The notes under the pieces are model-generated. The model made no database searches, was not told where the DNA came from, and saw nothing but the letters and a program-made list of their open reading frames with translations. Made by a program: the position numbers and the translations under genes. Of a stretch of DNA of 64,000 nt, positions 11,603 through 23,857 are shown one piece after another (the stretch's first letter is position 1; each line of letters begins with the position of its first letter). This DNA is from Sternotherus odoratus (Eukaryota; Chordata; Testudines; Kinosternidae), in NCBI GenBank assembly GCA_032164245.1, contig JAVMKO010000005.1:57149442-57213441 (forward strand), written 5' to 3'.

Positions 11603-13390
11603 TGCCAAAATGATGTCTGTTTGAGGCCTAAGGTTTGGCAGTCTTAAAAAGATTTGTATTTAATATTTCATATTCATATCTATAGTCAGGTATTAATGTT
11701 TTCATAATAACTCTTCTCACTCTTTTTAAAAATCTGATAATGGCAGTGAGTTATTTGATGAATAACCCAGTCCCATGGCAAGTTGATGGCAGGATCAGGA
11801 ACAGCCCTCAAAAGTCCTGAATTCTTCCCCTTCCCTCCAATCACAGAGTGTACACTAGCGCATGATGGATGAAATTCTGCTCTACTTTCATCAGTGGGGC
11901 TGCAAAAAGTGAATGTGAGGAGAGCTTTTGGTCCTACTTATCTGCTTCAAAGGCACTTCAATCTTAATATCATCACAACTGTTTTTACCTTCCATTCTTG
12001 CAGCACCTCATTTGCTTTATTTAAAATAATTGCCCTTCTTTAAATAACTTGGGTTCATAATAACAGTTATTTTCCAACTTGCCTCCAGACTCTGAGTAAT
12101 AATATTAAACACAGCACCCCCGAGGCAACAGTGCATAGCCCTGACCTCATATGCCTTCCACACATTGTATCCCCAGCTTGCAAACTGTCCTCCCTCATCA
12201 GAACACCTCTCCACAGTACCTCTCCAGAGGGATAGACATCAGCATGGGCCTGGAACGTGAAATTTGAACTCCTCTGTGCACATAGGAATGGATCTGATCT
12301 GAAGTTTGACTATATTCCATGTCACACTTCATAAAAAAAATGTTGGCTTCATTGAAGTTAAAAAATAAATGTTACACACTTAGGAGAAAAGGAAGCTAGT
12401 GCAAATGGAGGTGAGAAGGCGGATGTGGAAGAGAATGTGTTTGCATAATTCTTTATTACCTGACTATGACTAGTAATGATATTTGATGGTAAATTGGACT
12501 TATGGCAGGTCTGTAACTTGCTGTGCCCAAAACACTATGGTTATCTTTTAATCTTGACTGAATCATTAGGGTTTCTCTCCCTCTTCCCCCCTCCTCTCCC
12601 CGCGCCCTTTATTTGCAGAGATGGTATACAAGTGGGAGCCTCTATATATTTCTCACATTCTCTGATTTCCTTCGTTACAATGACAGGATTGTCATTTTCT
12701 TTAAAGGATCAAAACAATATATTTCTAAAGACTGGGGGAAAGTATGCAGTTGTCTTAATGGACTGGGGAGAATTGGAGCATTTCACATTTTCTTCAGATA
12801 TTTAGGCATATGGTATAAAGTTTGCCTTTAAATTTGGATCAATAATTACTAGTAACACCTTCAGGTATTAAAATGGAACCTTAAATATCTCAAATGTATT
12901 TAGTTTTTGTGGTGTTTATTCTTTGCCTGTCTCACGGTGAAAAAAGACCAGTGGGTTTCACTGCAATGTTAACAGTATAAACATTACAAGTGGAAGTTTA
13001 TTTCCTCATTTTTTTTAAATGGAATCAAAAATACTACTACAAATGTTTGTTAGTCACAAATGTCATAAAAGTTTGTTTTACATAACCTTAATTCTGAACT
13101 AGATGTGATCTGATACTGTCCCTTTAACTGAGATAGAAAACGCCAAAATCAGTCGGTTCCTGTTTCAAGCAGAATCTTTTGAGCCAGTTCAAATTGGCTG
13201 AGAGGAGGATCAGAGCAGAGAGCTCAGTGAAAATGTGAGCAGTTTCTCTGTTACAGCCAGCTTCAACAGTCAAACGAACTTGGCAAAAGAGCAAGCTGGG
13301 CCAGGTGCAAACCTATTGAACTAACAGATGAATTTAACCAGCTTTCTACTGTGGGCATATGTGCCGCCCTGTCTGGCATGGCCTGAACCT
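11603..13390. other. Sequence without recognised features
   Basis: No gene is supported. The frame at 12476-12805 (109 codons) has no recognisable domain and low complexity at its ends. A pyrimidine-rich tract lies at 12573-12612. Confidence 0.4.
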
Positions 13391-13430
13391 CTGATGAAAA
13401 GCTCTGTAGCTCTGAAAAGCATCACCACTT
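13391..13430 (+). other. Hammerhead-like core motif, possible remnant of a second Penelope-like family
   Basis: CTGATGA (13391-13397) is followed by AAAGCT...AGCTCT (a stem with one A.C mismatch) and GAAA at 13414-13417. This order matches the conserved core of a hammerhead ribozyme. Stem I is not evident. It lies about 190 bases before a fragment of a second PLE end family (13613-13705), but I cannot show they belong together. Confidence 0.35.
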
Positions 13431-13612
13431 CCACTGATGACACTATTTGGTCTCTAAGCTAGTTTGGCTTGCCTTCAGCAAAGCTGTGGAAATAACATGT
13501 GGAGAGACCGTATGTTGCTCAGGTTTTGGTAACACTCCATTGAGGATTAACTTGAGACCATCAACCTCACTTCAGTTAATATGTTAAAACTGAACGGATT
13601 CCTTCAAATCTT

Positions 13613-13705
13613 GTATGCCGTGTAGCTGTATTGGTCCCAGGATACTAGAGAGACAGGGTGGGTGAAGCTGGTCCAATAAAAGATATTACCTCACCCACCT
13701 TGCCA
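13613..13705 (-). mobile_element. End of a second Penelope-like family, with inverted head
   Basis: 13613-13665 reads GTGTAGCTGTATTGGTCCCAG and on through AGAGAGACAGGGTGGGTGA, the reverse complement of a PLE-type terminus. 13666-13705 then turns round: GGTCCAATAAAAGATATTACC followed by TCACCCACC. The unit is flanked by a perfect 12-base duplication, CCTTCAAATCTT, at 13601-13612 and 13706-13717. A shorter copy of the same terminus lies at 23090-23129. Assignment to PLE rests on recalled sequence families and on the matching inverted-head structure of the copy at 4346. Confidence 0.65.
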
Positions 13706-13718
13706 CCTTCAAATCTTA

Positions 13719-14013
13719 GGGCTGGTCTACACTACTGTGGTAAATCGATCTGACTTGTACAACTTCAGTTACGCAAATAACGTAACTGAAGTTGACGTAG
13801 TTAGATTCACTTACCACAGTGGCTACCCTGCACTGTGTCAATTGGAGAGTGTCTCTCATCGACCTCCCTTACGCTTCTCGGGGAGGTGGAGTTCACAAAT
13901 TGATGGGAGAGTGGTCTCCCATTGATTTAACGTGTTTTCACCAGACCAACTAAATCGACACTTGCTGCATTGATTACAGCAGTGTTGATATATTTGTAAG
14001 TATAGAAATGCCC
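13719..14013. mobile_element. Harbinger-like miniature element
   Basis: Starts GGGCTGGTCTACACTACTGTGG and ends in a diverged mirror (AGTATAGAAATGCCC). Inside is the hairpin ACTTCAGTTACG...CGTAACTGAAGT (13761-13793). The flanks are TTA on the left and TTC on the right, close to the 3-base TWA target typical of PIF/Harbinger. A complete relative is at 60995-61302. Confidence 0.65.
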
Positions 14014-14738
14014 TTCGTGGTCAAAAAAGCCAGTGTTTAACGCTAAGCAACTCAGCTTTTCGATTGTATGAGCTGTGTGATGTAATGTGGATCGCAGCCA
14101 TTCCTTTTCAAAGATGTTCTCTGGAGGAGTCTTATTCCACTGAAGTGCAGATATCATATGATATACAGCCAGACTAGCACGGCTGTTTAATTGCTGGATA
14201 GACAGCTGGGCCCCAGCTGGAGACCAGGCTCTAGGAGCCTGAGAGGTTGGAGGGTGAATAGAACAGAACTGGTTATTAGAGGAGATAGGGCCAAAAAGAG
14301 AGAGATGCTCTGTAAAGAATGTGGTAGATTGAAGCAGAGACCTTACAGCTGACTTTTGGGTTGGAAGGTAACAATGTAGCCCAGATCCAATGGTTTTGAT
14401 TTTGCAAATCCGAAGCACCGGGTCCTACTAATACAGCAGCCTTTCATTAGCAGGGTTCTCTTCCCCGGCCCCAGTGAATCCCACTGAACAGTGCACGTTG
14501 TACAAATGTGTGAAATGCGTGCGCGCATCAGCAACTGTGGAGAATGTGTAATAGCCCAATGCTGTCATTGCTGAAAAGTGCTATTTTACTGGTGGGGGTA
14601 GGGACAACCAAAATTAAAATTTGGAAGTGGTAAATGGAGTGTAATTCTCCCCCATAATCTCAAGCTCTCATATTAACCATGATGAATCCTATCCTGTAAT
14701 ACAAATGCATTAATATGATGGCATCATCACCTCTTTTT
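14014..14738. other. Sequence without recognised features
   Basis: The minus-strand frame at 13927-14418 (163 codons) partly overlaps the miniature element. It shows no recognisable domain and is probably fortuitous. No other signal is seen. Confidence 0.4.
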
Positions 14739-14740
14739 TA

Positions 14741-14813
14741 GATTCAGAGAGGTAGCCGTGTTAGTCTGGAATAGCAGAGGTAACAAAGTCCTGTGGCACC
14801 TTAAAGACTAACT
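14741..14813 (-). mobile_element. Short Penelope-like element terminus, minus strand
   Basis: GATTCAGAGAGGTAGCCGTG (14741), TTAGTCTGGAATAGCAGAGG and the GTGGCACCTTAAAGACTAACT end match the reverse complement of the termini at 4626 and 54229. It is truncated before the hammerhead-like motif. No convincing target duplication was found. Confidence 0.8.
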
Positions 14814-15984
14814 GTAACTTGATATCAATTCTTTTTCCTGCTAATTACATAACAAGGCAAGTTTTGATGAGGACTGTTTCTAAACTAGCAATCCAGGGAT
14901 TCTGCTCTGCAGATTTATGCTTGTACAATTACTATGCTTGTACAATAACTATCTACTGTGCCATGGCACATTTTCTTCTGGCACTGCCATTAATTTTCTT
15001 TGAATTGTTAGCAATCCTTAGAATTTTCCAACCTGCCAAGTAAAGGATTCTGCTGTGGATGTACAAACTGTGTATATTATTAATATTGTTCCAAGAGTGC
15101 AGTGAAAGAGAAGTCAGTGCTGTAGCACCACTACAGCCATCCAGCAGTAGGGGAGCCTATGACAGCTGGTCTTTGTAGAAGATTTTGCTACTGTGGGTTT
15201 TTACTGTAAAGCGATTGCTTGGCTGCTATTGTATGAAGAGAAATGGGAGGTCTGGCTGTTGTAGAGCAGAGTGTGAAATGTATTGGGTAAGTGTGTGTCA
15301 TGTCTCTGTCCTAAAGCTGGCGTCTATTAATGTTTTATCCGGGTGGTCCTCCGTTTAGCTCAGAAGCCTGTGCTTTCGAAACTAGAAAGGTCCTGGATTC
15401 TGTCACTGTCACTTCCACATCTGTGCAGCTTAACTGGCAACTGTTTTTCTGTTCTTTATACCAATGGTATTGTTACAAACTGATGCCGGGCTGTTGAAAG
15501 TCATTTACCATGAACCTCAAGTGTTCAGGATGAGCTTTGTCTAACTCAGGGAGGGAGGTTTTGTAACTCCCTCTTTTATTTTGTCTGATTCTGACTGAGA
15601 TTTCAGGATCATATCTTGTTACTCTAGTATCCAATACATTATTCTTTGCAGGGTTTAGTATGGGTACCGAAGATGCTCTGTCCCTTACTACTTGGCCTGA
15701 AGAACCATCATTGCACAGTCAGCAGTAGCAGCTGCACCCTTTTGATGTCCACCATATTGGAGGAAAGAGAAGCTGTTTGATGCAGGGGTGGTAGTGAAGT
15801 TCACCACTGTTCCTAACTTAGTGCCACTGATTTCATGCCAATTATCAAATCCTTGTTAGGTAAGTTGTCTGAGCCTCTATTAGCTTAGCTTTCTGCAGTC
15901 AGGTTCGTAGTTTTCCATGAACCAAGTGAAACCATGCTTCTCTGTTGCTGAGCCATAATCATCTGCCTCTGGGGGAGCAGAGCA
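14814..15984. other. Mostly unassigned; weak tRNA-like segment at 15350-15410
   Basis: CTCCGTTTAGCTCAGAAGCC followed 30 bases later by AAGGTCCTGGATTCTGTC resembles A- and B-boxes of a tRNA-derived repeat. It does not fold into a clean tRNA, so I do not call a tRNA gene. Nothing else is recognised. Confidence 0.35.
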
Positions 15985-16690
15985 TCTCCGCACGTTGTCC
16001 CCACCCAGAGCACTGACTCCGCAGCTCCCATTGGCCAGGAACTGCGGCCAATGGGAGCTGTGGGGGCGGCCCCTGTGTGCGGGGGCAGCGCACGGAGTCC
16101 CCCGGCCGACCCACCTTGGAGCCACTGCCAGATGAATGTGCCGATCGCTTTCAGGAACCGCCCAAGGTAAGCATCACCCAGCTGTAGCCTGCACCTGGGG
16201 TGACCAGGTGTCCCGATTTTATAGGGACAGTCCCGATTTTGGGGTCTTTTTCTTATATAGGCTCCTATTACCCTCCCCAATGCTTGTCCTGATTTTTCAC
16301 ACTTGCTGCCTGGTCAACCTACCTGTGCCCCTCACCCCCTTCCGCACCCCTACCACCTGCCCCAGCCCAGAGCCTGCATAGATGACCAGGTATCTGGTTT
16401 TCTGCCAGAATACCTGGTCAAAAAGGGATCCTGGTGGCTCCGGTCAGCACTGCTGACTGGGCCATTGATTGTCTGGGTGGCGGAGTGAGCAGTGACTGGG
16501 GCCTCAGAGAAGGAGCAGGGCATGGGGCCGGGGTAGGGTGTTTGGTTTTGTTCTATTAGAAAGTTGACAACCTAAATCCGCACACCAAACCCCCTCCTCC
16601 ATCCCAATCCCCTCCTCCAAACCAACCCCCAAACCCCCTGTCCCAGCCTGGTGAAAGTGAGTCTTGGGTTGCTAAAGTTTGAGAACTGCT
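15985..16690. mobile_element. GC-rich hAT-type composite repeat
   Basis: Ends on the right with CTAAAGTTTGAGAACTGCTGG (about 16671-16691), a hAT-type terminus like that at 10422. Inside are a perfect inverted repeat with CCAAT motifs (16022-16060) and a second miniature end starting GGTGACCAGGTGTCCCGATTTTATAGGGACAG at about 16198. A segment with GACCAGGTATCTGGTTTTCTG follows at about 16382. The left terminus could not be identified, so the element is probably truncated or made of several insertions. Confidence 0.55.
16022..16060. repeat. Perfect 15-bp inverted repeat with CCAAT motifs
   Basis: CAGCTCCCATTGGCC (16022-16036) and GGCCAATGGGAGCTG (16046-16060) are exact reverse complements with a 9-base loop. 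Each arm holds a CCAAT motif. Confidence 0.9.
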
Positions 16691-16691
16691 G

Positions 16692-18039
16692 GTCTGGGCT
16701 TTTTTGCCTTCACTGTGTTGATGACACCCAGCTTTGTCACCTTAAGATTGGAGCCAGCTGATCCGGTATCTGTTTTCTGTCTGTAAATAAGAGTGAATTG
16801 ACTCAAGCTGAGTCCAGACAAAACAGTGATGAAGCTAATAAGTTGGAAGAAACAGAGCAAAGATGTGTGAGATGCAGGGATTTCCCAACCCCTCTCCCTC
16901 CGAATTTCCACAACAACCCCCACCCAGTTTTGTGAACTACTTACATGTGGTGTTGCCAATGTAGTGGTTGTTTGGAAATTTGAATTGAAATTGAAACATT
17001 AATACACACTTTAAAAGCACATAAAGTGAATGATAAAATACGTGTATCTGAAAAAGTATAATAGATTTGAAAAGTATGAACATAGACTAACTTCCTTATA
17101 CCGCTGTTGTTTCTATGATAATATCAGTGCAGTTCATTTCAGTGATGTTGGTCACCCTAATAATTTCAAATTATGATTTGTAAGCAAAGTCTAAATGAGC
17201 TCTCCCTGACAGCTAGTGATACCTAGGTATCCAGGAAACAGAGCTGTGTTGCCCAAGTGATAGATTTTGCCCAGGGTTGGGTTACAAATCATTTGAATGC
17301 GGGGTGGAGGATAATGAAATGTTATTCTTATTGTATGAGTAAAGAGCAGTAGAACTGTACTTAGCCTGTGCTGATTGAGGGCATCAAGAGACAGGGTGGG
17401 GACAGGTATTTTGCTTGATGGTCTGCCTGAGTCACAAGTATTATTTGACCTGTCCTTCTCCAGTCTTTAAAGACAGAGCTGATTAGTCTCCATAGATAGT
17501 CTTTTGTTTTGTTAAGTGATCATTACAGCTAAAGTCACTGATAATCAGGTCTAAGTGCTTAGACTTGCTGTGGGACAGTGTATCTGTGGAAGAGATGGTC
17601 CAGTCTGCACTAACAATGCGGTTCCCCCACTGAGAGCTCAGCTGAAATCACTGAGAGCTGGGAGGAAACTCAAGAGACCAACTCACAGAGGTGACAGGTG
17701 GCAGCAGAAGGTGATGGTGCAGGGCCGTTGGCAACAGAGCAATAGAGTGAACAAGTGGCACAATGAATGACAGTGACCAGAGTGAATAGTGAGTAGCTGG
17801 ATGAATGAGCAAGATGACTTATTTCCCCCTACCTGGGAGATGAACTCATGTGAAAGCACCTCTGAACTGAGTCTCCACTGACCAAGAGCATGACCAGTGA
17901 GTGTTCATGAGGCTGTTAAAAATGCTGGAGATGCAACACAGTTCATGCAACAACAAAAAAATAAAAAACAAACCAAAAAAACCCCCAAAAAACCATGGCT
18001 GTAGCATCATACTTTCTATTTAAGTAAGAGATACTACAA
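16692..18039. other. Sequence without recognised gene
   Basis: A-rich tract near 17948-17990. Short frames at 16672-16959 (minus) and 17555-17770 (plus) have no recognisable domain. This may be the 5' part of the decayed hAT element that follows. Confidence 0.4.
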
Positions 18040-19620
18040 ACTGGATGACAATATTAAGTGCATTGTCACTTGTTCATCCTGAAGTTGAACAGTGGTTCCG
18101 AACAAGACCAGCAAATGCTCGCTATCTTTCTGCAAGAAACTCAACTGACTGACTAGAAGCATGTGGTGCAACAGTTGAAAAACTGAAGAACTCTTATCAC
18201 ATTAAAAAAATTGCATACATAGTTGATGAATGCACCGATGCAAATGGGCATCAAGTATTAAGTCGTCATGTACGTTGTCTTGATGTCAGTGGTAGGCCAG
18301 TAGATGCATTTCTAGATATTCAAGTTATAGAAGACATATCGGCTGCATCTGTGACAACCAACATCTTAGAAAAGTTAAATGCTTGTCAAATGGTCCCCAG
18401 ACAGATGGCTGTGTATTTTATGGATCTGCAAACTTCTCTGGAAGACATAGTGGAGTACAAGGTTTACTCAGAGAAAAGTGTAACCCTAATCTCTCCTATA
18501 CACACCGTAGAGGCTACTCCAACTAGCGCTAGTATGAGCTGCAGACTCTTCAAAAGACATTTTAAAACCAAAAAATTTCATGTCTTCATTATATTCTTTT
18601 TTCAGCAAGAGTACGAAAAGACTGAATATCTTGGAAAATAGAGAAGATGCACTGGAATTGAAGTTCAAATTAGTACAACCAGGGGAAACCCTCTGATTTT
18701 CTCATGAGCGATCCTTGGCTGTTATCTTAAAATTACTCCAGCCATTATTACTGGCTTTGGAAAGTATCTACCAAGATGGAATGGATCTAAGTAGTGAGGC
18801 TGGTGGATTATTTTTGCTACTATGGTCAGAGAAGACTGCTGCCGTTCTCTCTTTTGTGAGTCTACTGTTGAAACCACTTGGGTCATTAAACAATGCCATC
18901 CAGGCATCTGCCACAATAGTAGTAGATCTTTGTCCAGTAATAGAAGCTAAATTTGGATCAATCATAGAGCGATCCATTGAAAAAGTACAGGAAGAAGCAA
19001 AGACTTCAGTCCAAAAGTTGACTAATGAAGGCATTTATATTGAATCCTTAAATGAAGAGCACAATGTGTTTGTTAAGACAACTGAAAAAGTATACAGACT
19101 TGATTCCTAAAAATCTACAACAGTGACGTCTAGATTCTACTCAACCTCTATGTAGCTTTTACAGATCCCTGTCCTATAAAACACTGACAGTTGAGTGGAG
19201 TGAGGCACTACTAGCAAGGGGGCTGCCACATGCTCAGGACAGAATAGATAATTTGAACACAGAACGGAATATCATATGACGAATGAATGAAGATTTGACT
19301 TCAACTTTATCATCACTTGTGGCTCGACCCAATCTTTATGCTATGTTTCCTGAGATGAAAATAGTAGGAGTTCATCTCTTGCTACTCCCAGTCACAACAG
19401 CTAGTGTTGAATGCTCTTTTTCATCATTGCATAGAATTTTGTGTTCTGAAAGAAGTCACCTTCTGCCTGATCATGTGAATGAACTAATGAGCAAATCAAT
19501 TGAAGGAATGGAAGTACCATACACATAAGAAGCCACCAAAGATGAATGCATTGCATTCAAGAAGTTTTGTTTGACAGAGTTGTGCAAAATCATAACAAGA
19601 GACCAAGAAGGATGTAGATG
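18040..19620 (+). pseudogene. Decayed hAT-family transposase
   Basis: Translated plus-strand pieces together match a hAT-type transposase. Near 18205-18400 a frame reads IAYIVDECTDANGHQ, the usual region around the first catalytic Asp (D-x-x-T/S-D). The frame 18715-19110 gives the helical middle region (FLLLWSEKTAAVLSF...VVDLCPVIEAKF). 19283-19528 gives the C-terminal dimerisation domain, with TTASVECSFSSLHRI and LLPDHVNELM. The pieces are in different phases with stops between them, for example just before 18165 and at 18639, so the gene is dead. It resembles the ZMYM/P52rIPK-like branch of hAT proteins (inference). Terminal inverted repeats were not found. Confidence 0.8.
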
Positions 19621-22600
19621 ATGTGCTTCATAGAAGGCTTGAGTAGCCAACTTTAATCTGTGTGATGATTTTAAAACATGAGTTAAATTTAATAAAATAG
19701 CAAAAACTGAGAAATGTTTAATGACTATGGTGTCATACAGCCTATCTTCACTCTCACAGTCTCACCCCTCATTGGCCCAGACACCCTCACCCCACATCAA
19801 TTTGAGCACCCCCCCCCCCCAATTTCAATTCCTGGGGAAAACACTGGTAGATGTGAGACGTTGTGGGTGAACAGGATTGTCTTCCTTTTGTGTCTCTGGT
19901 TATAGTTTTAATTGTTTAATAGGCACCCAGAGATTTTGTTGGGCACATTTTTACAAATTAAAAATAAAATGTGCTACTGACAATATCTTGATTCTGCCAC
20001 GCCCCCCCTCCTTGTCAGAATAGATTTGTGCCTTGTGTGTTTATCTGCCAACCTCCCCAGGGTAGAAAGAATAATAATGCTATGTAAGGATTGCAACAAG
20101 GGCCAACTACCATGAATATTGATGGTTATTTAGACCATATTGCTCAATGGGACACAACAGCAGTACTAACATAAGTTATCTGGTTGTGCTATGGGGAATA
20201 ATATAACCAGTGCTGAACAGAACCAGAAACACACCTCTCTGTGTTTGGGATTTGTAGTTACCTCTGCAGGAGAAGCCCAAGTGCCCTTAATACTACAGCA
20301 CTCCTAATTATTCAGTTTCTTGTCCTTCAAGGTTGTCTTGCCCCATACTTTAGATTACTTACTGACCTGCGAGGAATCTTCACAACTCACTTTCCCTGAC
20401 TTTGCTTGTTGATGGCCCCACATTTCAGCCAACACTCTTTCAGCCAATGGAGAGAAGAGAGGAGATTCTGCAAAAGCTGCTATGTTAACTGACCTATGTT
20501 ATATTCGGAGCAAAAGGAATTAAGGTTCCTGAGATGAGTCACCGATAGAACTGAGTTGAATAAGATCCTAATCATAATGCTCTAACTGGAGACGTTTTCC
20601 ATGGGCTATTGAGTGACAACACACTCCTCCATTGAAACACCATGTTAAAACATTGCAGATCTTCATTTGTTACCCATACCTTTAGGTCATTATACTGCTT
20701 TAACTACCATTTCCCATTAATGTGCTTTTTTAAAGCTAACCCTTGTATACCCTATCTTCAGAAGCCTTTCTGTTGAGCAATGTATTGCACTCCTTACCCA
20801 TCTAAGCACTTTGTGCTCTGCACACTACCACAGCTAGTTAAGAAAGACAGTCAGACACTCCACTGGATTGTCAAGACCACAATCAATATGCTACCAGGCT
20901 GACTCACACTTTAGTGCATTAGTGATATTTTTGCCAGGATTGCACCACAGTGACAATATTTTTAAGCCCCAAAATAGAGCCCATAAAAAGAGAAGTTGAA
21001 GAAAAACTGGTGTTCTGTGGGTAAAAGGGAAAAAGTCTGACAAAATAGAAAGTTGGCTCAGACTTGCCTCACAACTGGGTTGTTTAGATGAAGAAATTCC
21101 ACTTCAGCTTCTTCTTGTCTTTTGAAGGAGAAGTTCACTTTTGTGACTTTGCTTCAATTATTTTAAAGGTTTTAAGGAGTTTCTGACATCTTTATGTTCA
21201 TGTTTTAATGAGTTCTCATCTGTGCAGATCTCATCTTACATCAGGGGTCAATTCCAAGGCTCAGTCATATTTCATGGGTTTTGCAGGCATTGCCATATTG
21301 GAAACTGGAAACTATTATATGTTATATGTTTTCATTCTTTCCCACCTGCCAAGATGTGTCCTTGATGGCTGCAGCCAAGAAAACCATTACAGATGAAGAT
21401 TAGATTAAAATAAAATGATTTAAGGCTACAGGATGCCTTCTTTGGAGAGATTTTTCTATATCAAAAGATTTATATATATTTTTGTGTGTGTGTGTGCGCT
21501 GTACATACAGTGCAACGGGATGCAGAAAGAGATAAATCAAATGTGTTTGGAAGGATGTAGGGATGTCTGGACTTGGGAGCGGAGATGGGATGTTTGCATA
21601 TTTATGAGAAGTGTGGCTATTTTATTGCTTGTGATGGGCCTGCTTTCAAAGGGACTTCAACCTGCTCTCCTTTTGTGTATTTACAACTGTGCACATGTCA
21701 ACAACTGTACCTGCCCTTTTGGAGATGAACATCTGAGCACATAGTTTGCAAAAGTCTAGCAGCGGCACAAGTCAGTGAAAGAATGTTCAATTCTAAAACC
21801 CATTTTAGTGCCTAAAATGCTGTTTGTAAAACCAGATTCATGTATGTTCAAATGAAGGGGTGTCTCCTGGAAATATAGGTTACTATATGCACTACTTGGT
21901 AAAGTACTCTGGAAGCTTTCAGACAGCTTTTAGGACCCTGCTCCTGCAGCTCGCTCTGCACAAACAGCACAGAGCTTGATGACTCCAGCAGGGGCTCCAT
22001 GCAGATGCAGGGGCTAGCCTACTACCCACGAGTAGCAGGATTGATGGCTGGGATTACAATTGCAAATCTGAGTATCCCAGAAACCAGGATCTGTGCACCA
22101 CTTCAGCCCCCTTTTGACTTTTATCTTAAGGGCTCGAGTGACACATCAGCTTTTCCCTGGGTGAATTTTCTCCATGCTAGAATGAACCACAATGCCGCTG
22201 TTGGCTATTAGAATGAGCGTTTTGTCGATATAGGACAATTATGTACTGTACATAACAAATTCATATTTTTTATCATCTCACCCCGCTGCCAAAGCAGTCA
22301 GTCCACTGAACAACAGAATAAAAACCAATGCACTATAATAAAAACATAACAAAATAGCTTCCTCTACAAACTACATAGCAACAAATGAGGAAGGATTGGA
22401 AGGGAAGGTGATTACAGGCAATAGGTCTCCCTAATGTGAGAAGGGAAGGGAAAATCAGTGCCTGCACCAAGCCATGCAGTCCTTATCTTCAACTAGCTCC
22501 GGCCTGTAGTGCTGCTATCATAATCACAGTCTCAGCCACTGCCTTCTGCTCAGTCTTTTAAATTGTATGGACCCTTTGTGTGTGGTTGGGGGAGGGGGGA

Positions 22601-22879
22601 CCTGTTCCTAGTTTTTCTCTGTACATTGCCATTGCCTGATTATTATTGTTTTTTAAGATTATCACCTGTAATATTCTCCAGTCACACCTGCCTTCTCTCA
22701 TAACCTCTTGTAAGAGAGAGAAAACAGGAAAATGAGCTCATTTTCCTTCCATTTTCAGAACCGTTATGGGAGAAGGAACAGGACTAATGGCAATTTTTAT
22801 CAACATTTTTTGCAGTGGTTTTTTCTACTGTTTTTCCCCAGCAAGTTGCAAGGTCTCTTCTTTTCCCAGAGAGTTCACT
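19621..22879. other. Sequence without recognised gene
   Basis: A poly-C run is at 19810-19820 and a short TG-repeat (GTGTGTGTGTGTG) is at 21484-21496. Frames at 21433-21744 (103 codons) and 21208-21396 carry no recognisable domain. Confidence 0.4.
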
Positions 22880-23085
22880 GAGAGACAATGTGGTTCAATG
22901 GATAGGGCCCTTGGCTAAGATTCAGTTCCTGCTTCTGTCATTCTCCCTAATGGCTGACCTTGGGAAAGTCTCATTGCCTCTTTGGGCCTCGGTTTTCCCA
23001 TCTCTAAAATGGTGATAATGGTACACTTTTGTCAAGTGTTTTGAGGTCTAATGGGGGAAAGTGTTACACAAGAGCTACATGAACT
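22880..23085 (+). repeat. tRNA-derived SINE
   Basis: TGTGGTTCAATGGATAGGGC (A-box region), GATTCAGTTCCTGC (B-box region), GACCTTGGGAAAGTC, CTCGGTTTTCCCATCTCTAAAATGG and TTTTGAGGTC appear in the order of the amniote tRNA-SINE consensus. It is nearly full length but has a short deletion in the head. Confidence 0.8.
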
Positions 23086-23089
23086 ATTG

Positions 23090-23129
23090 TTGTAGCCATG
23101 TTGGTCCCAGGATATTAGAGAGACCTTTT
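23090..23129 (-). mobile_element. Short terminus of the second Penelope-like family
   Basis: GTTGTAGCCATGTTGGTCCC followed by AGGATATTAGAGAGAC matches the terminus at 13613-13655. It lies directly after the SINE tail and is truncated. Confidence 0.6.
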
Positions 23130-23720
23130 AATAAAAATCATATACAGGCTATTTGGGCCACGTACAATAAAAATGTTTTCAACCTTTCACTGCGCTGTCA
23201 GTTCAAGAAGACTATTTCCTGGGTAAGGGTGTCTAGAAATAGCTTGCACAAGACATCCAGCATTCATTTTTACTCCACATACCATTAAATCCTATCCTCT
23301 AATAAGGACTGCAAATTTTCTAGACAAATATTTGATCTGGCTTGCTTAAATCTTCCCCCCCTTTCCGTTCAGATACAAGAACAACAGTGTTTTGCGCTTA
23401 GAGGAATACTAGCTGAGATGAAGCCGGCTTTGCTCATTCTTAAACAACCAACTGATCATCATCCATTGGCTTTTCTAATGTAAAGACAGTCACTGTAAAC
23501 CTCACAGAAATGTATTGGCTTTCATTTAACTAGAGGGTGAAGCTTCCCTCCCAGCATACTGAGCAGTTTGGGACCCTGACTGAATTACAGAAACCTCTCT
23601 GAGTCATGAAACTGGGCTGGGACCAGATCAGGTTCTAAAGATGCTCTCCTGTACTGCCGGAGAGTCCCCCTTTTGCTTGGATAGTCCACAACATCTTTTT
23701 TCTTACTGCATTTCAGAATG
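23130..23720. other. Sequence without recognised features
   Basis: No gene or repeat recognised. Confidence 0.4.
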
Positions 23721-23728
23721 GGTGCATC

Positions 23729-23857
23729 CACAGGGCCGGTGCAACCACTAGGTGAACTAGGTGGCCACTTAGGGCACCAAGATTTGGGGGCACCAAAAAG
23801 CGGTGGCGCAAGATGGAAGTTTTGCCTAGGGAGCAAAATATCCTTGAACCAGCCCTG
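23729..23857. mobile_element. 129-bp hAT-type miniature element
   Basis: Starts CACAGGGCCGGTGCAACCAC and ends CTTGAACCAGCCCTG. GGTGCATC is repeated exactly at 23721-23728 and 23858-23865, an 8-base target duplication. GGTGGCCACTTAGGGCACC inside is typical of a multi-copy family. There is no coding capacity; the overlapping frames here are by-products. Confidence 0.8.

Noticed and set aside
13927..14418. 163-codon minus-strand frame
   Set aside because: It starts inside a miniature element and runs into unassigned DNA. No domain or splice context is recognisable.
15350..15410. Possible tRNA gene
   Set aside because: A- and B-box-like words are present, but the acceptor and anticodon stems do not pair. 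More likely a decayed tRNA-derived repeat.
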